A stretch of 64,000 nucleotides of DNA from an uncultured Ruminiclostridium sp. (GCA_934490165.1 CAKSTB010000016.1:1-64000); one strand, 5' to 3'. Shown: positions 34,326 to 43,538, counted from the stretch's first letter. Numbers and translations: made by a program. Notes: generated by a model not told the origin, from the letters alone.

Positions 34326-34877
34326 ATGCTATACATAATGCGACACGGTAAAACCGAGTGGAACAAAAAGCACAAGCTACAGGGCAGGACCGATATCCCG
34401 CTGTGCGAAGAGGGAATAGAAATGGCGGAAAAGGCGCGGGAGGAATATAAGGACGTGCATATTGACGTGTGCTACTGTTCGCCGCTTATCCGTGCAAGAA
34501 AGACTGCCGAGATCGTACTCGGCGGCAGGGATATCCCGATAATACCCGACGACAGGCTGAAGGAAATGTGCTTCGGGGAATATGAGGGTATCGAGAACAG
34601 CTTCAGTATTCCCGACTGTCCGATAAACTTACTGTTTTTCCACCCTGAACAGTATACAAGCTCAATAGGCGGAGCGGAAACATTTGAGGAGCTGTTCGGC
34701 AGAACGGGCGAATTTCTTGACGAGGTAATCTATCCGCAGATAAAAGAGGGCAAGGATATTCTGATAGTCGGACACGGTGCGATGAACGCAAGCATAGTGT
34801 GCAGGGTAAAGAATCTGCCGTTGTCTGAGTTCTGGAACGCAGGGCTTGAGCAATGCAAGATGATGAGGCTTTTGTAA
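34326..34877 (+). CDS. Histidine phosphatase (phosphoglycerate-mutase family, CobC-like)
   Basis: About 183 residues. The phospho-acceptor His is in MLYIMRHGKTEWN, the second catalytic part is in YCSPLIRARKTAEIV, the acidic motif is CFGEYEG, and the second His is in VGHGAMNASIV. It is a branch-1 histidine phosphatase. CobC (alpha-ribazole phosphatase) has this architecture and the gene is near a CobD-like gene, but sugar or nucleotide phosphatase activity is equally possible. AAGGAGGA precedes the ATG at 34326; a TTG one codon earlier is less likely. Confidence 0.85.
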   Translation: MLYIMRHGKTEWNKKHKLQGRTDIPLCEEGIEMAEKAREEYKDVHIDVCYCSPLIRARKTAEIVLGGRDIPIIPDDRLKEMCFGEYEGIENSFSIPDCPINLLFFHPEQYTSSIGGAETFEELFGRTGEFLDEVIYPQIKEGKDILIVGHGAMNASIVCRVKNLPLSEFWNAGLEQCKMMRLL

Positions 34878-34887
34878 GGAGAGATAT

Positions 34888-35094
34888 ATGAGCAAGTACA
34901 ATTCTTTGTGGGAATATATCGGGAAGTGCGGCGAGCGTGAAATAACGCTGACTTACGATGATATAGAGAAAATCTGCGGTGTGCCGATAGATCATTCCTT
35001 TCTGACGTATAAGAAAGAACTAGACAGCTACGGGTATGCCGTAAAGAAAATATCTATGAAGGATAAGACGGTGAGGTTTGTCAAAAATGAGTGA
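34888..35094 (+). CDS. Small conserved hypothetical protein
   Basis: A 68-residue protein (SKYNSLWEYIGKCGEREITLTYDDIEKICGVPIDHSF...). It resembles a small family with an [SKY-x-L-xx-Y] start and LTYDDIEKICG motif, sometimes near restriction or nucleotide-metabolism genes. The function is unknown. AGGAGAG precedes the ATG. The gene starts 10 bases after the phosphatase stop and overlaps the NUDIX start by 8 bases, so it is in the same operon. Confidence 0.7.
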   Translation: MSKYNSLWEYIGKCGEREITLTYDDIEKICGVPIDHSFLTYKKELDSYGYAVKKISMKDKTVRFVKNE

Positions 35095-35716
35095 AAATAT
35101 GAGCGATAAGTGGGTCGATTATGCTGTGCGTATTCAGAGCATTGCGCAGGCAGGACTTGCGTACTGCGAGGATAAGTACGGCAGGGAGCGCTATGAGGAA
35201 CTGAGAAAAATCTCCGCAGAGATGATCTCGGCAAAGACCGATATTCCGCTCGAAAAGGTATACGACCTGTTCTGCAACGAGAGCGGATACCAGACACCGA
35301 AACTCGATACCAGAGGGGCTGTCTTTATTGACGGGAAGATACTGCTTGTGCGTGAAAACAACGGAACATGGTCGCTGCCGGGCGGATGGTGCGATGTAGA
35401 TCTGTCGGTTGCAGAGAATACCGAAAAAGAGGTGCTGGAGGAAACGGGGCTTTCGGTACACTGCAAAAAGCTGATAGCTGTGCAGGATTGGAGGCGGCAT
35501 AACAGGCTGAATTGCCCTTACGGAATTATGAAATTCTTCGTGCTGTGCGAATATGACAGCGGAGAGTTCAAAGAGAATATAGAAACTACGGAAACGAGGC
35601 TGTTTGACAGGAACGCTCTGCCGGATAATCTTGCGGATGAGAAAACAACGGCGGAGCAGATAAAACTGTGCTTTGAGTATTATGACGATCCGCATAAGGA
35701 AACGTGTCTGGAATAA
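35087..35716 (+). CDS. NUDIX hydrolase
   Basis: About 209 residues. An N-terminal helical NUDIX-associated domain (residues 1-65: YAVRIQSIAQAGLAYCEDKYGRERY) precedes a NUDIX fold (RGAVFIDGKILLVREN) whose NUDIX box reads GGWCDVDLSVAENTEKEVLEETGL, with the metal-binding EVLEETG. Proteins of this layout hydrolyse ADP-ribose, NADH or CDP-choline-type substrates. The ATG at 35087 overlaps the preceding gene by 8 bases; an ATG at 35099 is an alternative. It ends the operon that begins with the CobD-like gene. Confidence 0.88.
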   Translation: MSENMSDKWVDYAVRIQSIAQAGLAYCEDKYGRERYEELRKISAEMISAKTDIPLEKVYDLFCNESGYQTPKLDTRGAVFIDGKILLVRENNGTWSLPGGWCDVDLSVAENTEKEVLEETGLSVHCKKLIAVQDWRRHNRLNCPYGIMKFFVLCEYDSGEFKENIETTETRLFDRNALPDNLADEKTTAEQIKLCFEYYDDPHKETCLE

Positions 35717-35791
35717 TGTAAAGGCGGGTTAACCGCCTGCGGCTTTCCTTCATAAACTGGCAATAAGCGAGGAAATGAAGGAGGCGTTTAT

Positions 35792-36019
35792 GTGAGAAGT
35801 CTGGCACAGCTTGAAAGAGATGAAAAATGCAGGGTAGAACGGCTGTTACTTGCAGGAGATATGAAAAGAAGGCTTATGGATCTCGGCTTTACAAACGGAA
35901 CAACAGTCACCTGCGTGTTGTGCGGTAGCGGAATAAAGGCATATCTTGTAAGAGGTGCGGTAATCGCACTCAGAAACGAGGACGCAGATAAAGTACCGGT
36001 AAGTGAAATAAAAAATTAA
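35792..36019 (+). CDS. feoA: FeoA-domain protein
   Basis: A 75-residue SH3-like FeoA domain (GDMKRRLMDLGFTNGTTVTCVLCG...YLVRGAVIALRNEDADKVPV). FeoA assists the ferrous-iron transporter FeoB, but feoB does not follow here, so it is a stand-alone copy. The start is GTG with GGAGG seven bases upstream; the overlapping ATG two bases earlier meets a stop at once. A small hairpin AGGCGG-5-CCGCCT lies before it near 35721-35737. Confidence 0.82.
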   Translation: MRSLAQLERDEKCRVERLLLAGDMKRRLMDLGFTNGTTVTCVLCGSGIKAYLVRGAVIALRNEDADKVPVSEIKN

Positions 36020-36037
36020 AAAAATTTCGTAAACTTG

Positions 36038-36066
36038 TAGACAAACGGCAGAAAATATAGTATAAT
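36038..36066 (+). promoter_or_regulatory. Promoter of the pyr operon
   Basis: TAGACA (36038-36043), 17 bases, TATAAT (36061-36066), giving a leader of about 155 bases before pyrC. Confidence 0.7.
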
Positions 36067-36162
36067 AAAATGACTATGGAAATAGGCGAGGGTGTGCGAT
36101 ACAGATATTAGCATATCTTTCGTAAAATGGGATCTTTTATCTGCTAAGGGCGGATATGAATT

Positions 36163-36205
36163 AAAGCCGTGTTTTTCATCGTCAAGGAAGAAAGACACGG
36201 CTTTT
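36163..36205 (+). promoter_or_regulatory. Attenuator-like hairpin in the pyr leader
   Basis: AAAGCCGTGTTTTTC (36163-36177) and GAAAGACACGGCTTT (36190-36204) pair over 15 bases with one G-U, just before the pyrC start. The T run is short (CTTTTG). A smaller hairpin AGATAT-TAGC-ATATCT lies upstream. I see no PyrR-binding loop consensus, so the control mechanism is open. Confidence 0.55.
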
Positions 36206-36228
36206 GTGCAGAATTGCGAGGTGCTATA

Positions 36229-37506
36229 ATGACAATTTTACTGAAAAACGGTCACGTTGTTGATTATGTGAACGGTTTTGAAGGCAAAAAGGACATACTT
36301 ATAAAGGACGGCTTTATCCGTGCGCTCGGCGATAACCTTGAATGCGATGATAAGAACGCAAGGGTGGTAGACTGCAACGGGCTTACGGTGATACCGGGTA
36401 TATGCGATATGCACGTTCATCTGAGAGATCCCGGACAGACATATAAAGAGGATATTATTACAGGCTGTGAGGCGGCTGTCGCAGGCGGTGTCACGGCACT
36501 TGCGTGTATGCCGAACACGAAACCGCCCGTTGACAACAAGGAAACGGTAAAATATATTCTCGACAAGGCAAAGAAAGCTAAGGCAAAGGTCTACCCCGTG
36601 GGTTGTATCACAAAGGGTATGCAGGGCAAGGAGCTGTGCGACTATGACGAGCTGAAAGCGGCAGGCTGTGTTGCGGTGAGCGACGACGGCAGACCCGTTG
36701 AATCTGCGAATATGATGGCGCAGGCAATGGTCAAGGCGCACTATGCGGGGCTGAAGGTAATTTCGCACTGTGAGGATCTTGAGATAATAGACGGCGGCAT
36801 AATCAATAAGGGAAAGATCTCTCAGCAACTCGGCGTAAAGGGTATGAGCAGGCTGAGCGAGGATATAATCACGGCAAGAGAGCTTGCCATAGCACAGGAT
36901 ACACAGATGCCGATACACATTGCGCACGTTTCGACAAAGGGCAGTGTGAACACGATAAGAGGAAATACCCATATCGGTGTTATGTGTACCTGCGAAACCG
37001 CTCCGCACTACTTTATGATGACGGACGAAAAGCTGTTGTCAAGAGATGCGGACTACAGAATGAATCCTCCGCTTCGTGAGGAGGACGATGTTATGGCGAT
37101 AACCGCCGCTGTTGCGGACGGCACTATCGACTGCATAGTAACCGACCACGCTCCGCACAGCGCAGAGGAAAAGGCAGACTTCGAGAAAGCTCCAAACGGC
37201 GTTGTGGGAATGGAAACATCGCTTGCGGCAACACTGACCGGACTTTATCACACGGGTACGATAAGCCTTATGCACATAGTAAGACTTATGTGCGTCAACC
37301 CCAGAAAGATACTGGGTATAGAGGGAGGCTCGCTCGGCATAGGCGATATTGCGGACATTGCGATATTTGACGCTGACGAAAGCTGGACGGTAGACCCCGA
37401 AAAACTCCACTCGAAGTCTAAGAATACCTGCTTCAAGGGAATGACCTTAAAGGGCAGAGTAAAATACACACTGGTAAACGGAAAAATAGTATACGAGGAC
37501 AAGTGA
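36229..37506 (+). CDS. pyrC: Dihydroorotase
   Basis: A 425-residue type I dihydroorotase, which closes N-carbamoyl-aspartate to dihydroorotate in UMP synthesis. The zinc motif HVHLRDPG starts at His62, and other metal or active-site parts are visible (SHCEDLEI, HIAHVSTKGSV, CIVTDHAPHSAEEK). I chose the ATG at 36229, which has GAGGTGC upstream and a normal N terminus (MTILLKNGHVVDYVNG); the longer frame starts inside the leader hairpin. It is the first gene of the pyr operon; pyrF follows after about 40 bases. Confidence 0.96.
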   Translation: MTILLKNGHVVDYVNGFEGKKDILIKDGFIRALGDNLECDDKNARVVDCNGLTVIPGICDMHVHLRDPGQTYKEDIITGCEAAVAGGVTALACMPNTKPPVDNKETVKYILDKAKKAKAKVYPVGCITKGMQGKELCDYDELKAAGCVAVSDDGRPVESANMMAQAMVKAHYAGLKVISHCEDLEIIDGGIINKGKISQQLGVKGMSRLSEDIITARELAIAQDTQMPIHIAHVSTKGSVNTIRGNTHIGVMCTCETAPHYFMMTDEKLLSRDADYRMNPPLREEDDVMAITAAVADGTIDCIVTDHAPHSAEEKADFEKAPNGVVGMETSLAATLTGLYHTGTISLMHIVRLMCVNPRKILGIEGGSLGIGDIADIAIFDADESWTVDPEKLHSKSKNTCFKGMTLKGRVKYTLVNGKIVYEDK

Positions 37507-37548
37507 GCTCCGATATACTTCAAATAAATACAAAGGATGGATACGAAA

Positions 37549-38481
37549 ATGTCAATGGATAATCTTCTTCGTGCAATCTGCGAAAAGCAGAACCCCACAG
37601 TCGCAGGACTTGACCCCAAGCTTGACTATGTACCTCAGTACATAAAGGACAAGGCTTTCAACAAGTACGGCGAAACGCTCAAAGGTGCGGCAAAGGCAAT
37701 ACTTGAATTCAACAAGTGCCTTATAGACGCGCTCCACGAGGTAGTTCCCGCAGTAAAGCCCCAGGCGGCTTATTACGAAATGTACGGCACAGCAGGAATA
37801 AAGACACTGTACAAGACACAGGAATACGCAAGAAGCAGAGGTATGTACGTTATCACAGACGGCAAGCGTAACGATATAGGTACAACAATGGAAGCGTATG
37901 CCGCCGCACATCTCGGCAAGGTAAAGGTAGGGAACGAAGAATTTGAGCCATTCCTCGGCGACGCTCTGACAGTAAACGGATATCTCGGTAGTGATGGTAT
38001 CAACCCTCTTATCAAGGTATGCAAGGAAAACGACAAGGGCATTTTCGTACTGGTAAAGACATCTAACCCCTCAAGCGGCGAGCTTCAGGATCTGCTGATA
38101 GACGGCGTTCCCGTATATGAGAGAATGGGCAATATGTGTGAAAAGTGGGGCGAACAGCTCCCCGGTGAGTACGGCTATTCGGGTGTCGGTGCGGTAGTAG
38201 GCGCTACATATCCCGAGCAGATCGCCGAGCTTCGTAAAAAGCTCCCGCATACGTTCTTCCTTATCCCCGGCTACGGCGCACAGGGCGCAACGGCCAAGGA
38301 CATCGCCGCCGCATTTGACGAAAACGGTCTTGGCGGTATAGTAAACAGCTCGAGAGGAATAATGACAGCATATAAAAAAGAAGGCTGTGACGAGCACGAC
38401 TTCGCAGGTGCGGCATTCAGAGAAGCACTGCGTATGAGAGATGAGATAATGGGCTTTGTCGGAAAGATACAGCTCCCTTAA
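37549..38481 (+). CDS. pyrF: Orotidine 5'-phosphate decarboxylase (type 2)
   Basis: About 310 residues, longer than the 240-residue type 1 enzyme and matching the type 2 PyrF found in Clostridia and actinobacteria. It decarboxylates OMP to UMP. The catalytic Asp-Lys-Asp set is in DGKRNDIG (Asp104, Lys106, Asp109), and substrate parts are VAGLDPKLDYVP and LIPGYGAQGA. AAGGATGG precedes the ATG at 37549; the track of sequence before it allows an ATG four codons earlier but with poor spacing. It lies between pyrC and carA. Confidence 0.95.
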   Translation: MSMDNLLRAICEKQNPTVAGLDPKLDYVPQYIKDKAFNKYGETLKGAAKAILEFNKCLIDALHEVVPAVKPQAAYYEMYGTAGIKTLYKTQEYARSRGMYVITDGKRNDIGTTMEAYAAAHLGKVKVGNEEFEPFLGDALTVNGYLGSDGINPLIKVCKENDKGIFVLVKTSNPSSGELQDLLIDGVPVYERMGNMCEKWGEQLPGEYGYSGVGAVVGATYPEQIAELRKKLPHTFFLIPGYGAQGATAKDIAAAFDENGLGGIVNSSRGIMTAYKKEGCDEHDFAGAAFREALRMRDEIMGFVGKIQLP

Positions 38482-38523
38482 GTGATAGAACAAAAAAGAA
38501 AATATATGAAAGGAACGAATTAA

Positions 38524-39642
38524 ATGGACTTAAAAGCTAACAAAGCAAAGACCGCATATCTGATACTTGCAGACGGAACGGTGTTCACGGGCAAGAGCTT
38601 TGGCTGTGAGGGTGAGGTCGTAGGCGAGATAGTTTTCACAACTGCTATGACAGGCTATGAAGAAACGCTCACAGACCCCAGCTACTGCGGACAGATAGTA
38701 ACGCAGACATTCCCTCTTATCGGTAACTACGGCGTAAATGATGAGGACTACGAATCAAAAACGAGCGTGGTAAGCGGTTATATCGTGCGCGAATACTGCG
38801 AAGTACCGTCAAACTTCCGCTGTGAGGGCGATATAGACAGCTTCTTAAAGCAGCACAACATCATCGGATTGTTCGGAATAGATACAAGAAGACTTACAAG
38901 AATAATCCGCGAAACAGGTGTTATGAATGGTATGATCACAACTAGCGAGCCTACAGACGAGTTCAAGGCACAAGCTCTTGAAAAGATAAAGGCTTATGTT
39001 GTAGGTCCTGTTGTACCGAAGGTAAGCGTAAAGCAGCCCGAGGAGTTCAAGGCTGAAAACGGCAAGTATAAGGTAGCACTTATGGACTACGGATATAAGT
39101 TCAACATAAGACGTGAGCTTGTAAAGCGCGGCTGTGACGTTACCGTATTCCCTTACGACACAAGCGCAGAGGAAATACTGAAATTCGCTCCCGACGGCAT
39201 TATGCTTTCAAACGGACCGGGTGACCCGCAGGATAACACGGTATCGATAAATACACTGAGAGAGCTTATACCTCATCAGATACCGACATTCGGTATTTGT
39301 CTCGGTCACCAGCTCTTAGCACTTGCAAACGGTGCTACCACAGTCAAGCTGAAATACGGTCACAGAGGCGGAAACCAGCCTGTAACCGATGTTACTATCG
39401 ACAGAACATTCATTACATCGCAGAACCACGGTTATGCGGTCGTAAGTGACAGCCTTCCCGCAAGTGCAGGTAAGGTGAGCCATATCAACGGCAACGACAA
39501 GACCTGCGAGGGCGTTATGTACACAAATGCACCTGCATTCACGGTACAGTTCCACCCCGAGGCTTGCGGCGGTCCGCACGATACAGCGTATCTGTTCGAT
39601 AAATTTATCAGTCTGATGGAGGAGAATAAGAAATGCCGTTAA
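38524..39642 (+). CDS. carA: Carbamoyl-phosphate synthase small subunit
   Basis: The protein has 372 residues. The N-terminal half is the CarA-specific domain (LADGTVFTGKSFGCEGEVVGEIVFTTAMTGYEE, split as LADGTVFTGKSFG and VFTTAMTGYEE). The C-terminal half is a class I glutamine amidotransferase with nucleophile Cys259 in GICLGHQ and His344/Glu346 in FHPEA. It supplies ammonia from glutamine to CarB. Its stop overlaps the carB start by ten bases, so the two are translationally coupled. Confidence 0.97.
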   Translation: MDLKANKAKTAYLILADGTVFTGKSFGCEGEVVGEIVFTTAMTGYEETLTDPSYCGQIVTQTFPLIGNYGVNDEDYESKTSVVSGYIVREYCEVPSNFRCEGDIDSFLKQHNIIGLFGIDTRRLTRIIRETGVMNGMITTSEPTDEFKAQALEKIKAYVVGPVVPKVSVKQPEEFKAENGKYKVALMDYGYKFNIRRELVKRGCDVTVFPYDTSAEEILKFAPDGIMLSNGPGDPQDNTVSINTLRELIPHQIPTFGICLGHQLLALANGATTVKLKYGHRGGNQPVTDVTIDRTFITSQNHGYAVVSDSLPASAGKVSHINGNDKTCEGVMYTNAPAFTVQFHPEACGGPHDTAYLFDKFISLMEENKKCR

Positions 39643-42600
39643 GAAGTGATATAAAGAAAGTACTTGTTATAGGTTCAGGACCTATCGTAATCGGACAGGC
39701 GGCTGAATTTGACTATGCAGGCACACAGGCTTGCCGCGCGCTGAAAGCCGAGGGACTTGAGGTCGTACTGATAAACTCAAACCCCGCTACCATCATGACG
39801 GACAAGCATATGGCGGACAAAATTTATATCGAGCCGCTGACACTTGATGTAGTAAAGAAGATAATTAAGATAGAAAAACCCGACAGCATTCTGTCAACGC
39901 TCGGCGGTCAGACAGGTCTGACGCTTTCGATGCAGCTTGCGAAAGAAGGATTCCTTGCCGAGAACGGAGTAAAGCTGCTCGGTGCAAACCCTGAAACTAT
40001 CCATAAGGCAGAGGACAGACAGGCATTCAAGGATACTATGGAGGCTATCGGCGAACCCTGCATTCCCTCTAAGGTCGTTGAAACAGTTGAGGACGCACTT
40101 GACTTTGCAGAGGTTATCCACTATCCCGTAATTGTACGTCCTGCATTTACGCTCGGCGGTACAGGCGGCGGTATTGCATATAACAAGGACGAATTACACG
40201 AGATCGCAACAAACGGTCTGCGCCTTTCGCCTATCACACAGATACTTGTCGAAAAGTGCATTTCCGGTTGGAAAGAGATCGAGTTCGAGGTTATCCGTGA
40301 CGCAAAGGGCAACGTTATCACCGTCTGCTCGATGGAAAACTTCGACCCTGTCGGAGTACACACAGGCGACAGTATCGTTATCGCTCCCGCTGTTACACTT
40401 GCCGATAAGGAATATCAGATGCTGAGAACAGCGGCTCTGAACATTATCCAGGCGCTGAAGGTCGAGGGCGGCTGTAACTGTCAGTTCGCACTTAAGCCCG
40501 ACAGCTTTGAGTACTCGGTAATTGAGGTAAACCCCAGAGTTTCACGTTCATCTGCGCTTGCTTCAAAGGCTACAGGCTATCCTATAGCCAAGGTTGCAAC
40601 AAAGATCGCGATAGGCTATTCGCTTGACGAGATCGTAAACCAGGTAACTGGCAAGACATATGCCTGCTTCGAGCCTGCGCTCGACTATGTTGTAGTAAAG
40701 TTCCCGAAGTGGCCTTTTGATAAGTTCGTATACGCAAAAAAAACGCTCGGTACACAGATGAAGGCTACCGGTGAGATAATGGCTATAGGAACGAGCTTTG
40801 AAGAAGCTATGATGAAGGCTGTACGTTCGATCGAGCTCGGTATGGATACGATGCGTAAAAAGGCATTCAAGAAGCTGACAGACGAAGAAGTAAGAGCAAA
40901 GCTCCACGATGTCGATGTTGACCGTTCTTTCTGCGTATTCGAGGCGCTGAGAAGAGGCTTTGACGTTCAGGAGATACACGATATCACAACTATCGACAAG
41001 TGGTTTATCACAAAGCTTAAGAACCTTGCGGAGCTTGAGCTGTGGCTTGAAGACGGCGAGCTTACTCAGGAGAAGTACGACCTTGCAAAGAAGTACAGCT
41101 ACCTTGATAAGACTATCGAAAAGCTTTCCGGTCAGAAGCTTGCGGACAAGGGCATAAAGACACGTCCCGCCGTATACAAGATGGTTGATACCTGTGCCGC
41201 TGAGTTCTCGGCTGAAACACCTTACTTCTACAGCACATATGATGAAGAAAACGAAGCTGCCGAGTTTATCGAACAGCACCCGACAGATAAAAAGAAGATA
41301 ATAGTTTTCGGCTCAGGTCCTATCAGAATAGGTCAGGGTATTGAGTTTGACTACTGCTCGGTACACTGCGTATGGGCACTCAAGGAAATGGGCTATGAGG
41401 CTATAATCTGCAACAACAACCCCGAAACGGTTTCTACCGACTTTGATACAGGCGACAGACTGTATTTCGACCCGCTGACATTTGAAGATGTCGACTCGCT
41501 TATCGCTACAGAGAAGCCTTACGGCGTTGTAGTACAGTTCGGCGGTCAGACAGCTATCAAGCTTACAAAGCACTTACAGGAGAGTGGAGTAAGAATACTC
41601 GGTACTTCTGCCGAAAGCATAGATGACGCAGAGGACAGAGAGAAGTTTGACGAGCTGCTTGAAAAGTGCGAGATCCCCCGTCCGAAGGGACATACTGTAT
41701 TCACAACAGAAGAAGCGCTCAAAGCGGCTAACGACCTCGGTTATCCCGTTCTGCTCCGTCCGTCATACGTTCTCGGCGGTCAGAATATGATCATTGCGCA
41801 CTGCGACAGCGATGTTACCGAATATATGACTATTATCACAGCTACAGAGCTTGAAAACCCTGTACTGATAGATAAGTACCTTATGGGTACTGAGGTCGAG
41901 GTCGATGCTATCTGTGACGGCACGGACTTCCTTATCCCCGGTATAATGGAGCATATCGAGCGTGCAGGCGTACACTCGGGCGACAGTATCTCGGTATATC
42001 CCGCACAGACGCTGTCCGACAAGATAAAGAGCACGATCGTAACGTATACGGAGCGTCTTGCAAAGGCACTGAACGTAATCGGTCTTGTAAATATCCAGTA
42101 CGTTGTATATAACAACGAGGTTTACGTTATTGAGGTAAACCCCAGATCTTCAAGAACAGTTCCTTATATCAGTAAGGTAACAGGCGTTCAGATGGTCGAT
42201 ATCGCTACAAAGATAATGCTCGGCGAAACTCTTAAGGAGCAGGGCTACCACAGCGGACTTTATCCCGTAGGCGACTATGTTGCAGTCAAGGTGCCAGTAT
42301 TCAGCTTTGAAAAGCTCCACGATGTTGATACACAGCTCGGTCCTGAAATGAAGTCAACAGGTGAGGCTCTCGGTATAGCAAAGACATTTGAAGAGGCTCT
42401 TTACAAGGGACTTATCGCGGCAGGCTTCAAGATATTCAAGAAGGGCGGCGTAATGTTCACCGTTAAAAATTCCGACAAGCCCGAGATCATCCCGCTTGCC
42501 GAGAAGTTTGAAAAGCTCGGCTTTGAGCTGTACGCCACAAGCGGCACGGCATCAATGCTGAACAGAAATATGATAGCTACCAACTTCACCTACCGTATAC

Positions 42601-42839
42601 ACGAGGACAAAGAGCCGAACGTTATCAGCCTGCTTGAAAGCGGCAAGATAAACTACGTTATCTCAACTTCCGAAACAGGCAGAAAGCCCGCTCTCGACAG
42701 CGTTAAGATAAGACGTAAGTCGGTTGAGCGTTCTATAGCCTGCCTTACATCGGTCGATACGGCAAATGCTCTTGTAAAGTGTATCGCTATGGATAAGACT
42801 GTAGACGATCTTGAAATGGTAGATATAACAAAGATTTAA
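39633..42839 (+). CDS. carB: Carbamoyl-phosphate synthase large subunit
   Basis: The full-length protein has 1068 residues: two homologous ATP-grasp halves (KVLVIGSGPIVIGQAAEFDY and KIIVFGSGPIRIGQGIEFDY mark their starts), an oligomerisation part, and a C-terminal MGS-like allosteric domain from about residue 930. It makes carbamoyl phosphate from bicarbonate, ammonia and two ATP. Placed in the pyr operon, it mainly serves pyrimidine synthesis, though arginine synthesis may share it. GGAGGAG lies before the ATG. Confidence 0.97.
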   Translation: MPLRSDIKKVLVIGSGPIVIGQAAEFDYAGTQACRALKAEGLEVVLINSNPATIMTDKHMADKIYIEPLTLDVVKKIIKIEKPDSILSTLGGQTGLTLSMQLAKEGFLAENGVKLLGANPETIHKAEDRQAFKDTMEAIGEPCIPSKVVETVEDALDFAEVIHYPVIVRPAFTLGGTGGGIAYNKDELHEIATNGLRLSPITQILVEKCISGWKEIEFEVIRDAKGNVITVCSMENFDPVGVHTGDSIVIAPAVTLADKEYQMLRTAALNIIQALKVEGGCNCQFALKPDSFEYSVIEVNPRVSRSSALASKATGYPIAKVATKIAIGYSLDEIVNQVTGKTYACFEPALDYVVVKFPKWPFDKFVYAKKTLGTQMKATGEIMAIGTSFEEAMMKAVRSIELGMDTMRKKAFKKLTDEEVRAKLHDVDVDRSFCVFEALRRGFDVQEIHDITTIDKWFITKLKNLAELELWLEDGELTQEKYDLAKKYSYLDKTIEKLSGQKLADKGIKTRPAVYKMVDTCAAEFSAETPYFYSTYDEENEAAEFIEQHPTDKKKIIVFGSGPIRIGQGIEFDYCSVHCVWALKEMGYEAIICNNNPETVSTDFDTGDRLYFDPLTFEDVDSLIATEKPYGVVVQFGGQTAIKLTKHLQESGVRILGTSAESIDDAEDREKFDELLEKCEIPRPKGHTVFTTEEALKAANDLGYPVLLRPSYVLGGQNMIIAHCDSDVTEYMTIITATELENPVLIDKYLMGTEVEVDAICDGTDFLIPGIMEHIERAGVHSGDSISVYPAQTLSDKIKSTIVTYTERLAKALNVIGLVNIQYVVYNNEVYVIEVNPRSSRTVPYISKVTGVQMVDIATKIMLGETLKEQGYHSGLYPVGDYVAVKVPVFSFEKLHDVDTQLGPEMKSTGEALGIAKTFEEALYKGLIAAGFKIFKKGGVMFTVKNSDKPEIIPLAEKFEKLGFELYATSGTASMLNRNMIATNFTYRIHEDKEPNVISLLESGKINYVISTSETGRKPALDSVKIRRKSVERSIACLTSVDTANALVKCIAMDKTVDDLEMVDITKI

Positions 42840-42851
42840 TGAGGTGTGATA

Positions 42852-43457
42852 TTGAAAACAGGCGAATATAAAGTAAAATTCAATTACACGATATTGAGGG
42901 GATTTATAGACGCTTTCGGTCTGGTTATGGCTCTGCTCATATATCAGACGACATACGCATACTACGATAAGTTTATCCACCCCGATCAGGTGATAAACAA
43001 TGTTTATCCGGACGGCGTGCCGCTTGACAGATGGATACTCGGCGGCATAGTTCCGTTTATCGCCCTTGCGGTGCTTGTGTTCTCGGTTGTGTATATGTTT
43101 ATCCCGCATAAGTCAAGAACGCTTATGATAACAGCGGACAATGCACAGAAGTATTACGACAACCTGATGATAGCAAACAGTCTGCTGAGAATACTTGCGC
43201 TTATGGCACTGTGGGATTACACTTATATTTCGCAGAGCAACCTGCTGTATGCGGGGGAGTCGTGGTTCAGTCTTCAGACAGTGCTTGACCTAGTGGTCGG
43301 AGCGATCGTTGTGTACTTTATGTACGGCAGACAAAAGGTTATAGCAATGCCTGTCGATACGGCGAAAAAGGCGGAAAAGAAAGTTGTCACAGATGATGAC
43401 ACTCCGCTTGCAAAGGTGAAAATAGTCAAGGACGACGATACAATAATGCGCAGTTAA
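42852..43457 (+). CDS. Membrane protein of unknown function in the pyr operon
   Basis: About 201 residues. It has four hydrophobic segments (ILRGFIDAFGLVMALLIYQ, WILGGIVPFIALAVLVFSVVYMF, LLRILALMALWDYTYI, LVVGAIVVYFMYG), a charged interdomain loop and a Lys/Asp-rich cytoplasmic tail. I do not recognise a family. It starts 12 bases after carB; GAGGTG is best placed for a TTG start at 42852, with a GTG at 42846 as alternative. Its position between carB and pyrK suggests a role tied to pyrimidine metabolism, or simple co-transcription. Confidence 0.75.
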   Translation: MKTGEYKVKFNYTILRGFIDAFGLVMALLIYQTTYAYYDKFIHPDQVINNVYPDGVPLDRWILGGIVPFIALAVLVFSVVYMFIPHKSRTLMITADNAQKYYDNLMIANSLLRILALMALWDYTYISQSNLLYAGESWFSLQTVLDLVVGAIVVYFMYGRQKVIAMPVDTAKKAEKKVVTDDDTPLAKVKIVKDDDTIMRS

Positions 43458-43465
43458 TTATGCAA

Positions 43466-43506
43466 CAAGGCAACACAATAGAAATAACGTGTTGCCTTGA
43501 TTTTTA
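43466..43506 (+). terminator. Perfect terminator between the membrane gene and pyrK
   Basis: CAAGGCAACAC (43466-43476) and GTGTTGCCTTG (43489-43499) are a perfect 11-base stem, followed by ATTTTTA. It ends about 32 bases before the pyrK start, leaving no room for an ordinary promoter in between. Confidence 0.9.
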
Positions 43507-43538
43507 CACAGCGGCAAAACCGCAGGAAAGGAAAATAT

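Noticed and set aside
40563..41279. 238-residue open frame on the minus strand
   Set aside because: Shadow of carB.
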